Source: an uncultured Nesterenkonia sp. (GTDB lineage Bacteria; Actinomycetota; Actinomycetes; Actinomycetales; Micrococcaceae). From it: DNA of 64,000 bases. Every line of letters begins with the position of its first letter. Positions within the stretch are counted from its first letter, which is position 1. Location: assembly GCA_946222885.1 (NCBI GenBank), contig CAMIAK010000007.1:1-64000 (forward strand), given 5' to 3'. Positions 8,557 to 17,182 of the stretch are shown here, one piece after another. The notes under the pieces were generated by a model. The model was not told the origin of the DNA. It did not search any database and was given only the letters and a program-made list of their open reading frames with translations. Made by a program: the position numbers and the translations under genes.

Positions 8557-9276
8557 GTGGATATATCACCGGTGACCGCTGTGGTGCCCTGCCGTGCCGG
8601 CAGTGAGCGTGTGAAGAGCAAGAACACCCGGCCGTTCGCCGGCTTCGAGCACGGGCTGCTGGAGCTCAAGCTCAAGCAGCTGGCCGCAGTGGAGCAGCTG
8701 GAGGAGATCATCGTCTCCACGAACGATCCGGTGGTCGCCGAGTTCTCCGGGAAGTTCTCCGCCGCCCAGGACTCCCGGGTGACCGTGATCGAACGCCCGG
8801 ACGAGCTGGGCCGGACCTCCACCCCGATGAGCGAGTTCATCCAATACCTGGGAGCCCTCCGCCCCACCGGCACCATGCTGATGACCCATGTGACCCACCC
8901 CTTCATGAGCTCCGGGATCTTCGCCGAACTCATCCAGGCCTGGACCAGGGCCGCGGCGAAGGGCCATGACAGCATGCTCACCGTCACCAAGCTCCACACC
9001 TTCCTCTGGGACGCCCAGGGCCGGCCGTTCAACTATGACGACAGCGAGGAGAAGTGGCCGCGCAGCCAGGACATCGACCCGCTGTTCGAGATCAACCACG
9101 CCGCCTACCTGATCCCCTTTCGCACCGTCCTCGAGGCGGGGGACCGGGTGGGACACAACCCGTTCATGTACGAGATGTCCGGGCAGGCGGTCATGGACAT
9201 CGACTGGGAGGACCAGTTCCACCTGCTCCAGGACATCGCACTGGCCAAGCTGGAGCACGGCTACAGCCTGGTCTGA
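8557..9276 (+). CDS. Cytidylyltransferase of the CMP-sialic acid synthetase type
   Basis: A 239-residue protein of the acylneuraminate/Kdo cytidylyltransferase fold. The N-terminal nucleotide-binding stretch VVPCRAGSERVKSKNTRPF (residues 9-27) corresponds to the PARGGSKRIPxKN motif of CMP-NeuAc synthetases, and IIVSTND follows at about 50. Such enzymes activate a nonulosonic or ulosonic acid with CTP to give a CMP-sugar in the cytoplasm. No NeuB- or NeuC-like sugar synthesis genes are in the window, so the sugar acid is unknown. It opens the operon that contains two GT29-like transferases, which use CMP-sugars. The GTG start has ggagg 8 bases upstream. The family assignment is fairly secure, the substrate is not. 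Confidence 0.75.
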   Translation: MDISPVTAVVPCRAGSERVKSKNTRPFAGFEHGLLELKLKQLAAVEQLEEIIVSTNDPVVAEFSGKFSAAQDSRVTVIERPDELGRTSTPMSEFIQYLGALRPTGTMLMTHVTHPFMSSGIFAELIQAWTRAAAKGHDSMLTVTKLHTFLWDAQGRPFNYDDSEEKWPRSQDIDPLFEINHAAYLIPFRTVLEAGDRVGHNPFMYEMSGQAVMDIDWEDQFHLLQDIALAKLEHGYSLV

Positions 9277-9287
9277 GGGGAAGAGAC

Positions 9288-10763
9288 GTGAGACTGCAGG
9301 ATTTTCTGAACTCCGCCGCCGGCGTCTCCGGCATGGAGTATCAGGGTTCCGGGGACGGGGAGCTCCATGGCTTCTCCCTGCCCGGGACCCGGACTGAGGT
9401 GGAACGTTTCTTCGTGCTGGTCGACGAGAGCTGGCCCTACCACCAGAGGATCAAGGCCTCGCAGAACGACTGGAGCAGCGAACGTCTCGCCGAGTTCATC
9501 GCCTCCCGCAGTCTGAGCCGGCTGCTGGTGCCGCGCTCGATGGGGGAGGCGCCCTTCGGTCCGGACAAGGACTACATGTACGTGGACGGGACCTATCGCT
9601 TCCTGGCCGAGGCGGGCCTCCTCGGGCGCGAGCGTGCCGCTGAGGCAGGCAGCGCGGTGGTCGGCGTCACCGGTTCCGCCGGGAAGTCGACCTTCAAGGC
9701 GATGCTGGAGCACGCCTACCGGGCGGCCCGGCCGCAGGCCTCAGTGCTGGCGCCCCCGCCGCACTTCAACACCTATATCCGGGTGCTGAGCGAACTGATC
9801 CGCTCTGCTGACTACGACCTCTCCATCCTCGAGCTCTCCGCCGGAGGGCGCGGAGCCTTCTTCAACGAGTCCATCCGGGAGGAGACCAGCGTCTCTCCCG
9901 ACGTCGCCGTCATCACCAACATCTCCCACGCGCACACCCGCGTGATGAAGAACCTGCGCGGAGTGGTCAACCAGAAGTCCGCCATCCTCACCGCCCCCAA
10001 ACCCGGCGGGGCGGCAGTCCTCAATGCCGACACCCTCCGGGCCCAGAAGCTGCGTGAGCGGGCGATCCGCGAAGGATGGCACCTGGCGGACTTCGGGGAG
10101 GCAGAAGGCGCCGCCTTCCGGCTGCACAGCTACACCCCGGCCGAACGCAGAGTGCGGGCGACGACGCCGGCAGGCGAGTTCGACTATCGGCTCGGCGCCG
10201 AGGGACGCCATATGGCCTACAACAGCCTGGGCGTCCTGGCCACGCTCTGGAGCCTGGGCATCACCGAGCTCGAGGAGGCCGCGGCCTCCCTGTCCACCTT
10301 CACCGCTCTGCCCGGACGCGGCGAGACCCATGCCCTCCCGCTTCCCGGCGGCGGAGAGGCGACGGTCATCGACGAGAGCTACAACGCCAACCCATCCTCC
10401 ATGCGGGCGGCTCTGGAGGGGCTCTCCGGCAGGCCGCTGGGAGCCGGCGGCGGCCGCAGGATCGCGGTGCTGGCTGACATGCTCATGCTCGGGGACCAGG
10501 AGCTCAAGCTCCACCGCCAGCTGCTCGAGGACTGCCGGGAGGCCGGCATCGACCGTTTCTACCTCCATGGTGATCTGATGCGCCGGGCGCTGGGGGACGG
10601 AGAAGACGCCGAGCGTTTCATCCATGTGGGGGAACGCGAGGAGCTGGTCTCGGGTCTGAAGTCCGAACTCCAGGACGGGGATCTCGTCGTGTTCAAGGGT
10701 TCGAACTCGATGGGGCTGGATCAGGTGATCGAAGCCCTGGCCACCGCCGGCCTGAAGGCATGA
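9288..10763 (+). CDS. MurF-like Mur ligase
   Basis: A 491-residue Mur ligase. The ATP-binding P-loop is GVTGSAGKST (126-135), and DESYNANPSSM (from 362) is the MurF-type motif at the start of the C-terminal domain. The N-terminal 115 residues are divergent from MurF. The true MurF of peptidoglycan synthesis normally lies in the dcw cluster, so this is a specialised paralogue: it probably forms an amide bond between an amino acid or peptide and a nucleotide- or lipid-linked sugar acid of the surface polymer. The GTG start at 9288 lies 11 bases after the previous stop with gaggggaagag before it. Its stop overlaps the next start by 4 bases. Confidence 0.8.
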   Translation: MRLQDFLNSAAGVSGMEYQGSGDGELHGFSLPGTRTEVERFFVLVDESWPYHQRIKASQNDWSSERLAEFIASRSLSRLLVPRSMGEAPFGPDKDYMYVDGTYRFLAEAGLLGRERAAEAGSAVVGVTGSAGKSTFKAMLEHAYRAARPQASVLAPPPHFNTYIRVLSELIRSADYDLSILELSAGGRGAFFNESIREETSVSPDVAVITNISHAHTRVMKNLRGVVNQKSAILTAPKPGGAAVLNADTLRAQKLRERAIREGWHLADFGEAEGAAFRLHSYTPAERRVRATTPAGEFDYRLGAEGRHMAYNSLGVLATLWSLGITELEEAAASLSTFTALPGRGETHALPLPGGGEATVIDESYNANPSSMRAALEGLSGRPLGAGGGRRIAVLADMLMLGDQELKLHRQLLEDCREAGIDRFYLHGDLMRRALGDGEDAERFIHVGEREELVSGLKSELQDGDLVVFKGSNSMGLDQVIEALATAGLKA

Positions 10764-11590
10764 GCGCGCCGATGCAGGAGGAGCTTCGCCGTGCGCTGGA
10801 GCAGCTGGTCCGGGGGTCGGAGCATCCGGCGATGGGCGTCCACGTGATCGAGCTGCCCAGCCGCAGGGAGCTCTTCAGCCTGAACGCCGCCGAGCCGCGC
10901 ATGATGGCCTCAACCGCCAAACTCTTCACCCTCGGCGCCGTGCTGGCGGGCCCGGGGTTCTCAGAACGCTGTCTCGACGCCGGCCGCCGTTCGGACAACG
11001 CCGCTGCGGAAGAGCTGGGCGCTCAGCTGGCCCAGCAGTCCCGCGGCAGGGGGCCGGCGCTCATCCGGCGGAGGCAGGGCGACCCTGCAGCGGTCATCCG
11101 CAGATACGTCGCGCAGTGTCTTCCCGAGTGGTCAGGGCGGTCCCTCCGGCGCGAATATCAGCAGGTGGACGCCTCCGGGATGAAGTTCGCCAATGCAGCA
11201 AGTCCTCGAGTGGTGACCGGTCTCCTGGCCGCCGCGGCGGCCGCGCCGTATGCGGAGAGCTTCAGGGAGAGCCTGGCCCTGATGGGCGTGCGGGGCACGC
11301 TGTCCCGCCGCGGCCGGGGCACCGCGGCGGAGGGCGTCGTCTTCGCCAAGACCGGGACTCACCTGACCCCGCGCCGCTGGCCGGAGCAGCCCAAGGAGGA
11401 GCGGGGAACCCGCGCCAGTGCGCTCTCGGGCTACTGCCTGGGGGAGGGCGGCGTGCCGGCGGCCTTCTCCGTGATGATGGAGAACCCTGCCTCCGGTGAT
11501 GAGGCGCAGGACCTGCAGGACCGGATCGCGGCCGCCGTCGCCGGCTATGTGCAGAACCTGCCGGGGAGCACCCGGCCGGAACGGCAGTGA
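10760..11590 (+). CDS. Minimal S13-type D-Ala-D-Ala carboxypeptidase-like protein, no signal peptide
   Basis: A 276-residue serine DD-peptidase-like protein. The active-site motifs are complete: STAK (51-54, nucleophile Ser51 and Lys54), SDN (78-80), DASGM (137-141, matching the DGSGL box of PBP4/DacB) and KTGT (197-200). In PBP4 the first two motifs are separated by over 200 residues of inserted domains; here by only 27, so those domains are absent. No signal peptide or membrane segment is visible, implying a cytoplasmic location, unusual for this family. It is coupled by ATGA overlap to the MurF-like ligase, suggesting it trims or rearranges the peptide that enzyme makes. An esterase or transferase role is possible. 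Confidence 0.7.
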   Translation: MSAPMQEELRRALEQLVRGSEHPAMGVHVIELPSRRELFSLNAAEPRMMASTAKLFTLGAVLAGPGFSERCLDAGRRSDNAAAEELGAQLAQQSRGRGPALIRRRQGDPAAVIRRYVAQCLPEWSGRSLRREYQQVDASGMKFANAASPRVVTGLLAAAAAAPYAESFRESLALMGVRGTLSRRGRGTAAEGVVFAKTGTHLTPRRWPEQPKEERGTRASALSGYCLGEGGVPAAFSVMMENPASGDEAQDLQDRIAAAVAGYVQNLPGSTRPERQ

Positions 11591-11591
11591 G

Positions 11592-11597
11592 TAGACT
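11592..11597 (+). promoter_or_regulatory. -10 box TAGACT upstream of the first GT29-like gene
   Basis: TAGACT begins one base after the stop of the DD-peptidase-like gene. The next ATG (11607) lies 9 bases downstream, the usual distance for leaderless transcripts in this window. It would give the two GT29-like genes an internal promoter. Confidence 0.5.
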
Positions 11598-11606
11598 GAG
11601 GCGTTG

Positions 11607-11645
11607 ATGTCACTCGTATTCTTCGGCGCGGCGGAGGCTTCCTGA
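11607..11645 (+). CDS. Possible 12-codon upstream ORF
   Basis: ATG to TGA encodes MSLVFFGAAEAS. The ATG lies 9 bases after a TAGACT -10 box, so it could be the first codon of a leaderless message, and its TGA overlaps the ATG of the next gene (TGATG at 11643-11647). The ribosome binding site of the downstream gene (gcggagg) lies inside it. Such an arrangement would couple translation of the GT29-like protein to the leader peptide. Whether it is translated is unknown. Confidence 0.4.
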   Translation: MSLVFFGAAEAS

Positions 11646-13621
11646 TGCTCAGACCGCTTGTACTCGGGGCAGAAGCGGCCCGCCGGTCCATCTCCCTGGT
11701 CTCCCGGGTGCCCGGGGCGGACCTCATGCTCGCCCGCGGCGCTATGAACATCGGACGATGGTCCCCCTCCACCGGCCAGGCCGGGGTGGAGGGCCGGCAG
11801 CGCAGGATCTATACCCTGCAGGAGCAGGCCTCCGCCGTCCTCCTGGAAGCCAACCCCCGGGGGACCCGCGCGCTGCTGGATCGGCTGGACATCTCCGCCG
11901 AGGAGGACCCCGACCTGTTGGAGCGGCTCGCCGTCCGCTGCACGCGGATCCGCGAATATGAGGCGGCACTGGCCATGCGCCGCCGCGCCGTCGAGCTGGA
12001 GCCTGACCGCGCCTCCAGGTACGCAGCGCTGTTCCACTCCCTGGTTCGGGCCGGTGAGGGCGGCACCGTCAACGACCCGGTGGCAGGCCTGGCCCCCGGC
12101 CCCCAGGTGCGCCGTGACGAGGCCCGGGAGGCGCTGCGCACAGCGGACCGTCTCGCTCCGGAGAACGCGCATATCCTCCAGCTGCTGGGGAAGTTCGAAT
12201 TCGAGCACGGAGACCCGCAGGAGGGTCTGGAGAAGATGCAGCAGGCCGCTGAGCTGCTGCCTGAGTTCCGGGCCTGGCTGGACCTGGCCTCCAGCTACCG
12301 CAAGCCTCACATCAATGAGACGGAGAAGTCTCTGGACGCCTATGAGAAGGCGCTGGAGCTCAACCCGCGCAGCCCTCAGGCCGTCCGGGGCGTGGTGGTC
12401 ATGGGCTCCCGCGGCGGTCAGGACTGGCCGCGCATCTGGCGCAGCGCCGTGCTCTTCGAGGAGAACCGGCGTCGGAACCTGCGGGCCCGGAAAGACCTCA
12501 TGCAGCGGATCGCGCCGCTCTTCGCCGACGGGGCCACCGGTGAGAACATCGCGGAAGCACTGCACGCCCTGGACGAAGCCGCGGAGAAGGGGACCCGGCT
12601 GTCCTGGCCCGTCACCTCGCTGGTCAGCTACCGGCTGCAGTTCGCCGGGCGGTTCACCGAGGGTCTGCGCATACGCCGCGGTCTGGCTGAGCGGAGCCTG
12701 TCCTGGTTGGGCACCACCTCTGCCGGGCACAGCCGCCACCGCCAGAAGGTGCTCCAGGCGCTGGTCTACCTGGAGCGCTATGACGAGGCCCAGAAGCTCA
12801 TCGACCCCATGCCCTGGGAACCTGCTGACGACCTCTCCCGGCAGCGGCTGGAGAAGATGGCCGCGGACGTCCACCTCATCCAGGGGCGTGCCGAGCCCTA
12901 TATGGACTACGCACGCCGGCACCAGGCTGACCTGCGGCTGCCCGGCGACGAACGCATGGAGCGCCTGGTCCGCGGCCGAAGGGTCGCCGTCGTGGGGCCC
13001 GCCGACACCGGTGACCGGCTCGGTGAGATGATCGACGGCTACGACGTGATCCTCCGTCCCCGCTATGCACCGGAAGCGGTCGCCCAGCATGCTGAGCGGC
13101 TCGGCTCCCGCACGGACATCGCCTACTTCTCCGGCCGTGAGCTCGGTGACTTCATGGAGGAGCTGGGCGACGCCGTCGGCGCCGGCGACCTGCAGATGGC
13201 AGTGGGGCGCGGCCTGAGCTTCAACACGCTGGAGGGCGAGGCCCCGGAGTGGCTGCGTTTCAACCGCAACGACTTCAGCCTCTATTACCACGGCGGCACG
13301 ATGGCCATCGCACGGATGGTCTACGACGTGCTGCAGTTCGCCCCTGAAGAGATCTGCATCTTCAACATCGACTTCTACACCGGGCTCAACGCCTTCAGCG
13401 CGGGCTACCGGCCGCCCACTGATCAGGGATTCGGCCCCGGATCCATCATGAACGACCTGGTCATCGCACACGACATGTGGTTCGAGTTCCGGCTCATCCA
13501 GGCCATGATGGCCACCGGGCGCGTGAAGGCCGCAGGAGTTGCCGGAGAAGTGCTCAGCCTCAGCGATGACCAGTACCTCCAGCGGCTCGACAGCTCGCCG
13601 GCCCTGCGGGAGCGGGATTGA
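11645..13621 (+). CDS. GT29 (sialyltransferase-like) glycosyltransferase with helical-repeat N-terminus, copy 1
   Basis: A 658-residue protein. The first 430 residues are helical and TPR-like (repeated xxLxxxxExxALEL patterns, e.g. SLDAYEKALELNPRSPQAV). The C-terminal 210 residues carry sialyltransferase motifs: VAVVGPAD (from 447) followed by IDGYDVILRPRY and GSRTDIAYFSG matches motif L, GGTMAIARMVYDVLQF resembles motif S, and HDMWFE (609-614) is the HX4E of motif VS that holds the catalytic His in GT29. It is expected to transfer a CMP-activated sugar acid to a glycan in the cytoplasm, consistent with the CMP-sugar synthetase-like gene upstream. It is a paralogue of the next gene, 4 bases downstream. 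Confidence 0.7.
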   Translation: MLRPLVLGAEAARRSISLVSRVPGADLMLARGAMNIGRWSPSTGQAGVEGRQRRIYTLQEQASAVLLEANPRGTRALLDRLDISAEEDPDLLERLAVRCTRIREYEAALAMRRRAVELEPDRASRYAALFHSLVRAGEGGTVNDPVAGLAPGPQVRRDEAREALRTADRLAPENAHILQLLGKFEFEHGDPQEGLEKMQQAAELLPEFRAWLDLASSYRKPHINETEKSLDAYEKALELNPRSPQAVRGVVVMGSRGGQDWPRIWRSAVLFEENRRRNLRARKDLMQRIAPLFADGATGENIAEALHALDEAAEKGTRLSWPVTSLVSYRLQFAGRFTEGLRIRRGLAERSLSWLGTTSAGHSRHRQKVLQALVYLERYDEAQKLIDPMPWEPADDLSRQRLEKMAADVHLIQGRAEPYMDYARRHQADLRLPGDERMERLVRGRRVAVVGPADTGDRLGEMIDGYDVILRPRYAPEAVAQHAERLGSRTDIAYFSGRELGDFMEELGDAVGAGDLQMAVGRGLSFNTLEGEAPEWLRFNRNDFSLYYHGGTMAIARMVYDVLQFAPEEICIFNIDFYTGLNAFSAGYRPPTDQGFGPGSIMNDLVIAHDMWFEFRLIQAMMATGRVKAAGVAGEVLSLSDDQYLQRLDSSPALRERD

Positions 13622-13625
13622 GCCC

Positions 13626-15335
13626 ATGGCTGTGAGCCTCTACGGGCTGCGGTACAAGATCGCAGCCGCAGCCGTGGTGAAGTCAGCGGCCGCCCGCGCT
13701 GCCCGCGTGCCGGGCGTCCGCGGCGGCGTCGTCCGCCTGGCCGAGCGGCTCCAGCCCGACGGCGAGCAGACCGGCTCCTACCGGGGTCTCGCCGCGGGCC
13801 TGCTGAGGGAGGCCCTCCCGGGCGAGGACGGGGGAGAGGCGCTGGTCTACGACCCCGTGGCCGGACTGGTGCCGGGCCCGCAGCCGGAGAGTCCGCCGGA
13901 GGTGGAACAGCTGCGCCGTCGGGCGGAGCAGTCCGGAGCTGCCGCAGACCTGGTCGCGCTCGCTGCGGCATACCGGAGCTCCGCGGCCGGTGAGTTCGAG
14001 CTCTCCGCACAGGCATATGAGCAGGCCTTCGACGTCAATCCCAAGGATCTGCGGGCCGTGGAGGGGCTGCTGGTCTCCGGGGCCCGCTCCCATCATGACT
14101 GGCCCCGCATCTGGTCCCGGGTGCAGACCCTGAAGCCGCACCGGGGCCCGCTGGCCTCCGCGACGCCCCTCTGGGAGGCGGTGGAGGCGCTCTTCAGCCC
14201 GGACCCCTCCCCGGAAGAAGTCCGGCAGGCCGTCCAGGAGCTCGAATCCCGCTCCGGGCAGCTCAGCTCTCTCCACCAGCTGCTGATCGAGACGCTCGCC
14301 CAGCGCCTCCAGTTCCTGGGCGCCTTCTGGGCGGGGGCGCAGCTGCGCCGTGTCATGGCGCAGAACCGGGTGCGCGAGCTGCGGGGCATCCCGCTGGAGT
14401 CGGCGCTCTGGCTCAAGCACCTGCTGGGGGCCTACGCCTACCTGGAGGAGGGCAGCAGGCTGGAGAGGAGTGCCGCCCGCCCTCCGCTGGACAGCCTCAG
14501 CGTGAAGACCTCACGCCAGGTGGAGAAGCTGCGGGCCGACGTCGCGCTCTGGAACGGCGACGCCGGCCCCCTCCGGGCACATGCCGCGGAGCGTGAGGAG
14601 GAGATCCTCTCCTCCGCAGAGACGTCCGCCGGGGCTGCGGCTGAGGAGTCGATGCGCCGTCTGGTCGCAGGGAAGCGGGTCGCCGTCGTCGGGCCTGCCG
14701 CAGGTCAGGAGGAGCTGGGGGCGCTCATCGACTCCTATGACGTGGTGGTGCGCACCAATATCCACAGGCCGCTGGATCCGCAGCGCGCCGCGGTCATCGG
14801 CTCCCGCACGGACGTCTCCTACTATGCGGGCCTGGACCTCATCCGCCGGCAGGAGGAGATCGCCTGGGCCGTGGAGGACGGCGTCGTGCAGCTGGCCGTG
14901 ACCCGGCCGCACCTGCTGCCGGTGTTCCCGGAGCCGCCGGCCTGGCTGCGGATCGCCCGCTTCGAGTTCGGGCTGTACTTCCGCGGCGCGCCCATGGGCA
15001 TCCAGCGCATCCTCTATGACCTCCTGCAGTTCGGCCCGGCCGAGATCGGACTCTTCCACGCCGACTTCTATGCGGGGGAGCAGGTGCTCTCCGAGGGGTA
15101 TCGCGATGATGCCCTGAGCTTCGGCCCTCATTCCCAGGCCAATGACCCGGTGGTCATGCATGACCTCAGCTTCGAGTTCCGCCTCACCCGGCGCCTGGCC
15201 CGGGCGGGTCTGATCACTCCCCACGGCACCGCAGCGGAGGTCCTGGACCTGACGGAGGAGGAGTACCTGGAGAGGTTGGAGGACCGCAGCACGCTGCTGC
15301 GTCCCAAGCCCGATTCCTCCGCAGGAGCGTCCTGA
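13626..15335 (+). CDS. GT29 (sialyltransferase-like) glycosyltransferase, copy 2
   Basis: A 569-residue paralogue of the preceding protein with a shorter helical N-terminal region (NPKDLRAVEGLLVSGARSHHD aligns with NPRSPQAVRGVVVMGSRGGQD of copy 1). Motif L is VAVVGPAAG (from 352), then IDSYDVVVRTNI and GSRTDVSYYAG; motif S is around GAPMGIQRILYDLLQFGP; motif VS is HDLSFE (512-517). The match IDSYDVVVRTN is very close to motif L of animal sialyltransferases (EIDSHDFVxRMN). A tandem pair suggests two linkages or two acceptors. The ATG at 13626 is chosen because it follows gggag and lies 4 bases after the previous stop; an earlier in-frame ATG would overlap copy 1 by 83 bases. Confidence 0.7.
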   Translation: MAVSLYGLRYKIAAAAVVKSAAARAARVPGVRGGVVRLAERLQPDGEQTGSYRGLAAGLLREALPGEDGGEALVYDPVAGLVPGPQPESPPEVEQLRRRAEQSGAAADLVALAAAYRSSAAGEFELSAQAYEQAFDVNPKDLRAVEGLLVSGARSHHDWPRIWSRVQTLKPHRGPLASATPLWEAVEALFSPDPSPEEVRQAVQELESRSGQLSSLHQLLIETLAQRLQFLGAFWAGAQLRRVMAQNRVRELRGIPLESALWLKHLLGAYAYLEEGSRLERSAARPPLDSLSVKTSRQVEKLRADVALWNGDAGPLRAHAAEREEEILSSAETSAGAAAEESMRRLVAGKRVAVVGPAAGQEELGALIDSYDVVVRTNIHRPLDPQRAAVIGSRTDVSYYAGLDLIRRQEEIAWAVEDGVVQLAVTRPHLLPVFPEPPAWLRIARFEFGLYFRGAPMGIQRILYDLLQFGPAEIGLFHADFYAGEQVLSEGYRDDALSFGPHSQANDPVVMHDLSFEFRLTRRLARAGLITPHGTAAEVLDLTEEEYLERLEDRSTLLRPKPDSSAGAS

Positions 15336-17155
15336 TGCACAGCCTGGCTGAGAAGCGGGAGTGGGCAGGTTCAGCCGCTGGTCTCTCCTGTGTCCTGGCC
15401 CTGGCTCTCTCCGCAGCCCTGGTGCTGATCACCCTCACCGCACCGCCGGCGTCGGCGTACTCCAACCCGCAGGACGTCCCGGATCCCTTCCAGGAGTACA
15501 GCGCCCAGGACTATGCCGACGCCCTCTGGAACCTGGAGACCACCACCTGGTCGCGCACCTTCGACCGGGAGACCCGCGGCGACTGCGATGTCATCACCTA
15601 CGAGGTCTCCCACCCGCTGGGCCTGGAACCCGCACAGACCTATGTGCACATCTCCGACTCCGAGGACTGGTGGTGCGACGGCTCCGACGGCGATGAGCTG
15701 CGCGAGGAGCTCAACGCCCAGGATGAGGAGGACGAGAACTTCCACCACGGCATCCCCTACGAGAACACCTCCCAGCGCGTCCCCTACTACGGCACCTGGG
15801 CGGATGTGAACGGCAACGGCCACAACTCCCGCACCGAGATCCACGCGAGGGACCTGGGCAACAGCACCTTCACCGTCTCCGGAACCTATTGGGACCACTA
15901 CAGCGGGCAGATGGTGGACATCGGCCAGACCGAGACCCACGGCGAGCACATCATCCCGGTGGGGCACACCTGGCCGGAGATGCAGCACCGCAGCCGCGAG
16001 GACCGGGTCGCCTACTACAACGACCACATGAACCTCACCAGCACCATCGGATGGATCAACCGCGAGAAGTCCGGGCACACGCCCTACGAGTGGATGCCCT
16101 CCAACGAGGGCGCCCACTGCCGCTACGCCATGACCTGGACCCACATCTCCAACAAGCATGAGGTCTCGCTGTTCCAGCGCGACATCGACCACCTCCGGGA
16201 GCTCCTCTGGGACTGCCTGGCCGAAGAGCTCCCCGAGGACGCCGAGACCATGACCGGGGAGCGCAGCCCGGACCTCGAGTGGCAGGAGCCCGCCCCCGCG
16301 GCGGGGGAGGGGATCGAAGAGGGCGACGGCGAGGGGCCCCATGACCCCTTCAGCGGGCTCGACCTCGCCGACGCCGTCTGGAACCTGGAGAACCACGTCC
16401 CCGTCCGCAGCGTGGAGCGGGAGACCCACGAGGACTGCGACGTCCAGACCCACACCGCCACCCACCCGCGCAGCGGCGAGGAGACCGTCTACCTCCGGGC
16501 CATCTCCGCGGACAACACCTCCTGCGAGGGTGACGAGGCCGAGGAGCTGCGCGAGGAGCTGGAGGCTCAGGCCGAAGAGGAGGAGGGCACCTTCCACGGC
16601 TCCCCGCTGGACGGTCAGAGCCGGCGGCACTTCGGCTACTGGACGGTCCCGGAGGAGGGGGATCTCAACACCCGCCACCAGGTGCTGGCCCGGGATCTGG
16701 ACGGCGTCGAGTGGAACTCCAGCCAGACCGGGGTCACCGGAGGAAGCTTCACCGACCCCTACACCGGTGAGGGGACCGAGTACGCGGGACCGGAGACTGC
16801 GGTCGACCACATCATCCCGGTCCAGCACTCCTGGGTGGAGATGGAGCACCGCGACGACGCCGAGCGCACCGCCTACTACAACGACCTCCGGAACCTGGTC
16901 GCCGTGCCGGAGGAGAGCCGGCAGGACAGGGGAGCGCAGGCCCCGCGGGACTGGATGCCCGAGGAGGAGTTCCGCTGCGCCTACTCGGTCGCCTGGGTGC
17001 ATACCGCCGCCGAGTATGAGATCTCCCTGTTCAGCTCCGACATCGCCGAGCTGCGCCGGACGCTCTACACCTGTCTGGAGGAGCGCTCCGAGGACGGGGA
17101 GCTGGAGGCCTCCCGGCGCAGCGAGCTGGAGTGGGTCAGCCTCTCCCCGCAGTGA
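15335..17155 (+). CDS. Secreted protein with two HNH (DUF1524-like) nuclease domains
   Basis: A 606-residue exported protein with an N-terminal signal peptide (hydrophobic 15-36, cleavage near PASAYS). It contains two homologous domains, about 45-310 and 340-590. Each has an (E/D)HIIPVxHxW motif (His205 and His492), YYND...NL and a (Y/R)(E/D)WMP box, as in secreted HNH family proteins related to the GmrSD C-terminal domain. Each domain also has a conserved Cys pattern (DCDV, WWCD or SCEG, RCAY or HCRY, DCL or TCL), consistent with disulphides outside the cell. The linker is Glu-rich. It would cut extracellular nucleic acid if active. The ATG overlaps the previous stop by one base, so it belongs to the GT29 operon. 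Confidence 0.75.
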   Translation: MHSLAEKREWAGSAAGLSCVLALALSAALVLITLTAPPASAYSNPQDVPDPFQEYSAQDYADALWNLETTTWSRTFDRETRGDCDVITYEVSHPLGLEPAQTYVHISDSEDWWCDGSDGDELREELNAQDEEDENFHHGIPYENTSQRVPYYGTWADVNGNGHNSRTEIHARDLGNSTFTVSGTYWDHYSGQMVDIGQTETHGEHIIPVGHTWPEMQHRSREDRVAYYNDHMNLTSTIGWINREKSGHTPYEWMPSNEGAHCRYAMTWTHISNKHEVSLFQRDIDHLRELLWDCLAEELPEDAETMTGERSPDLEWQEPAPAAGEGIEEGDGEGPHDPFSGLDLADAVWNLENHVPVRSVERETHEDCDVQTHTATHPRSGEETVYLRAISADNTSCEGDEAEELREELEAQAEEEEGTFHGSPLDGQSRRHFGYWTVPEEGDLNTRHQVLARDLDGVEWNSSQTGVTGGSFTDPYTGEGTEYAGPETAVDHIIPVQHSWVEMEHRDDAERTAYYNDLRNLVAVPEESRQDRGAQAPRDWMPEEEFRCAYSVAWVHTAAEYEISLFSSDIAELRRTLYTCLEERSEDGELEASRRSELEWVSLSPQ

Positions 17156-17169
17156 CGGGCGGGATCGCA

Positions 17170-17175
17170 TAGACT
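17170..17175 (+). promoter_or_regulatory. -10 box TAGACT, leaderless start of the histidine phosphatase gene
   Basis: TAGACT is followed after 7 bases by the GTG start at 17183, and no ribosome binding site is present, so transcription probably starts at or within a base of the start codon. Confidence 0.6.
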
Positions 17176-17182
17176 GCTCTGC

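Noticed and set aside
8557..9276. KdsB (CMP-Kdo synthetase) of lipopolysaccharide synthesis
   Set aside because: The rest of the window is Gram-positive actinobacterial, with no lipid A genes; a CMP-nonulosonate-type activity fits better with the GT29 partners.
11132..13627. 831-residue open frame on the minus strand
   Set aside because: Antisense to the DD-peptidase-like and GT29 genes, which have clear motifs; no family features in the shadow.
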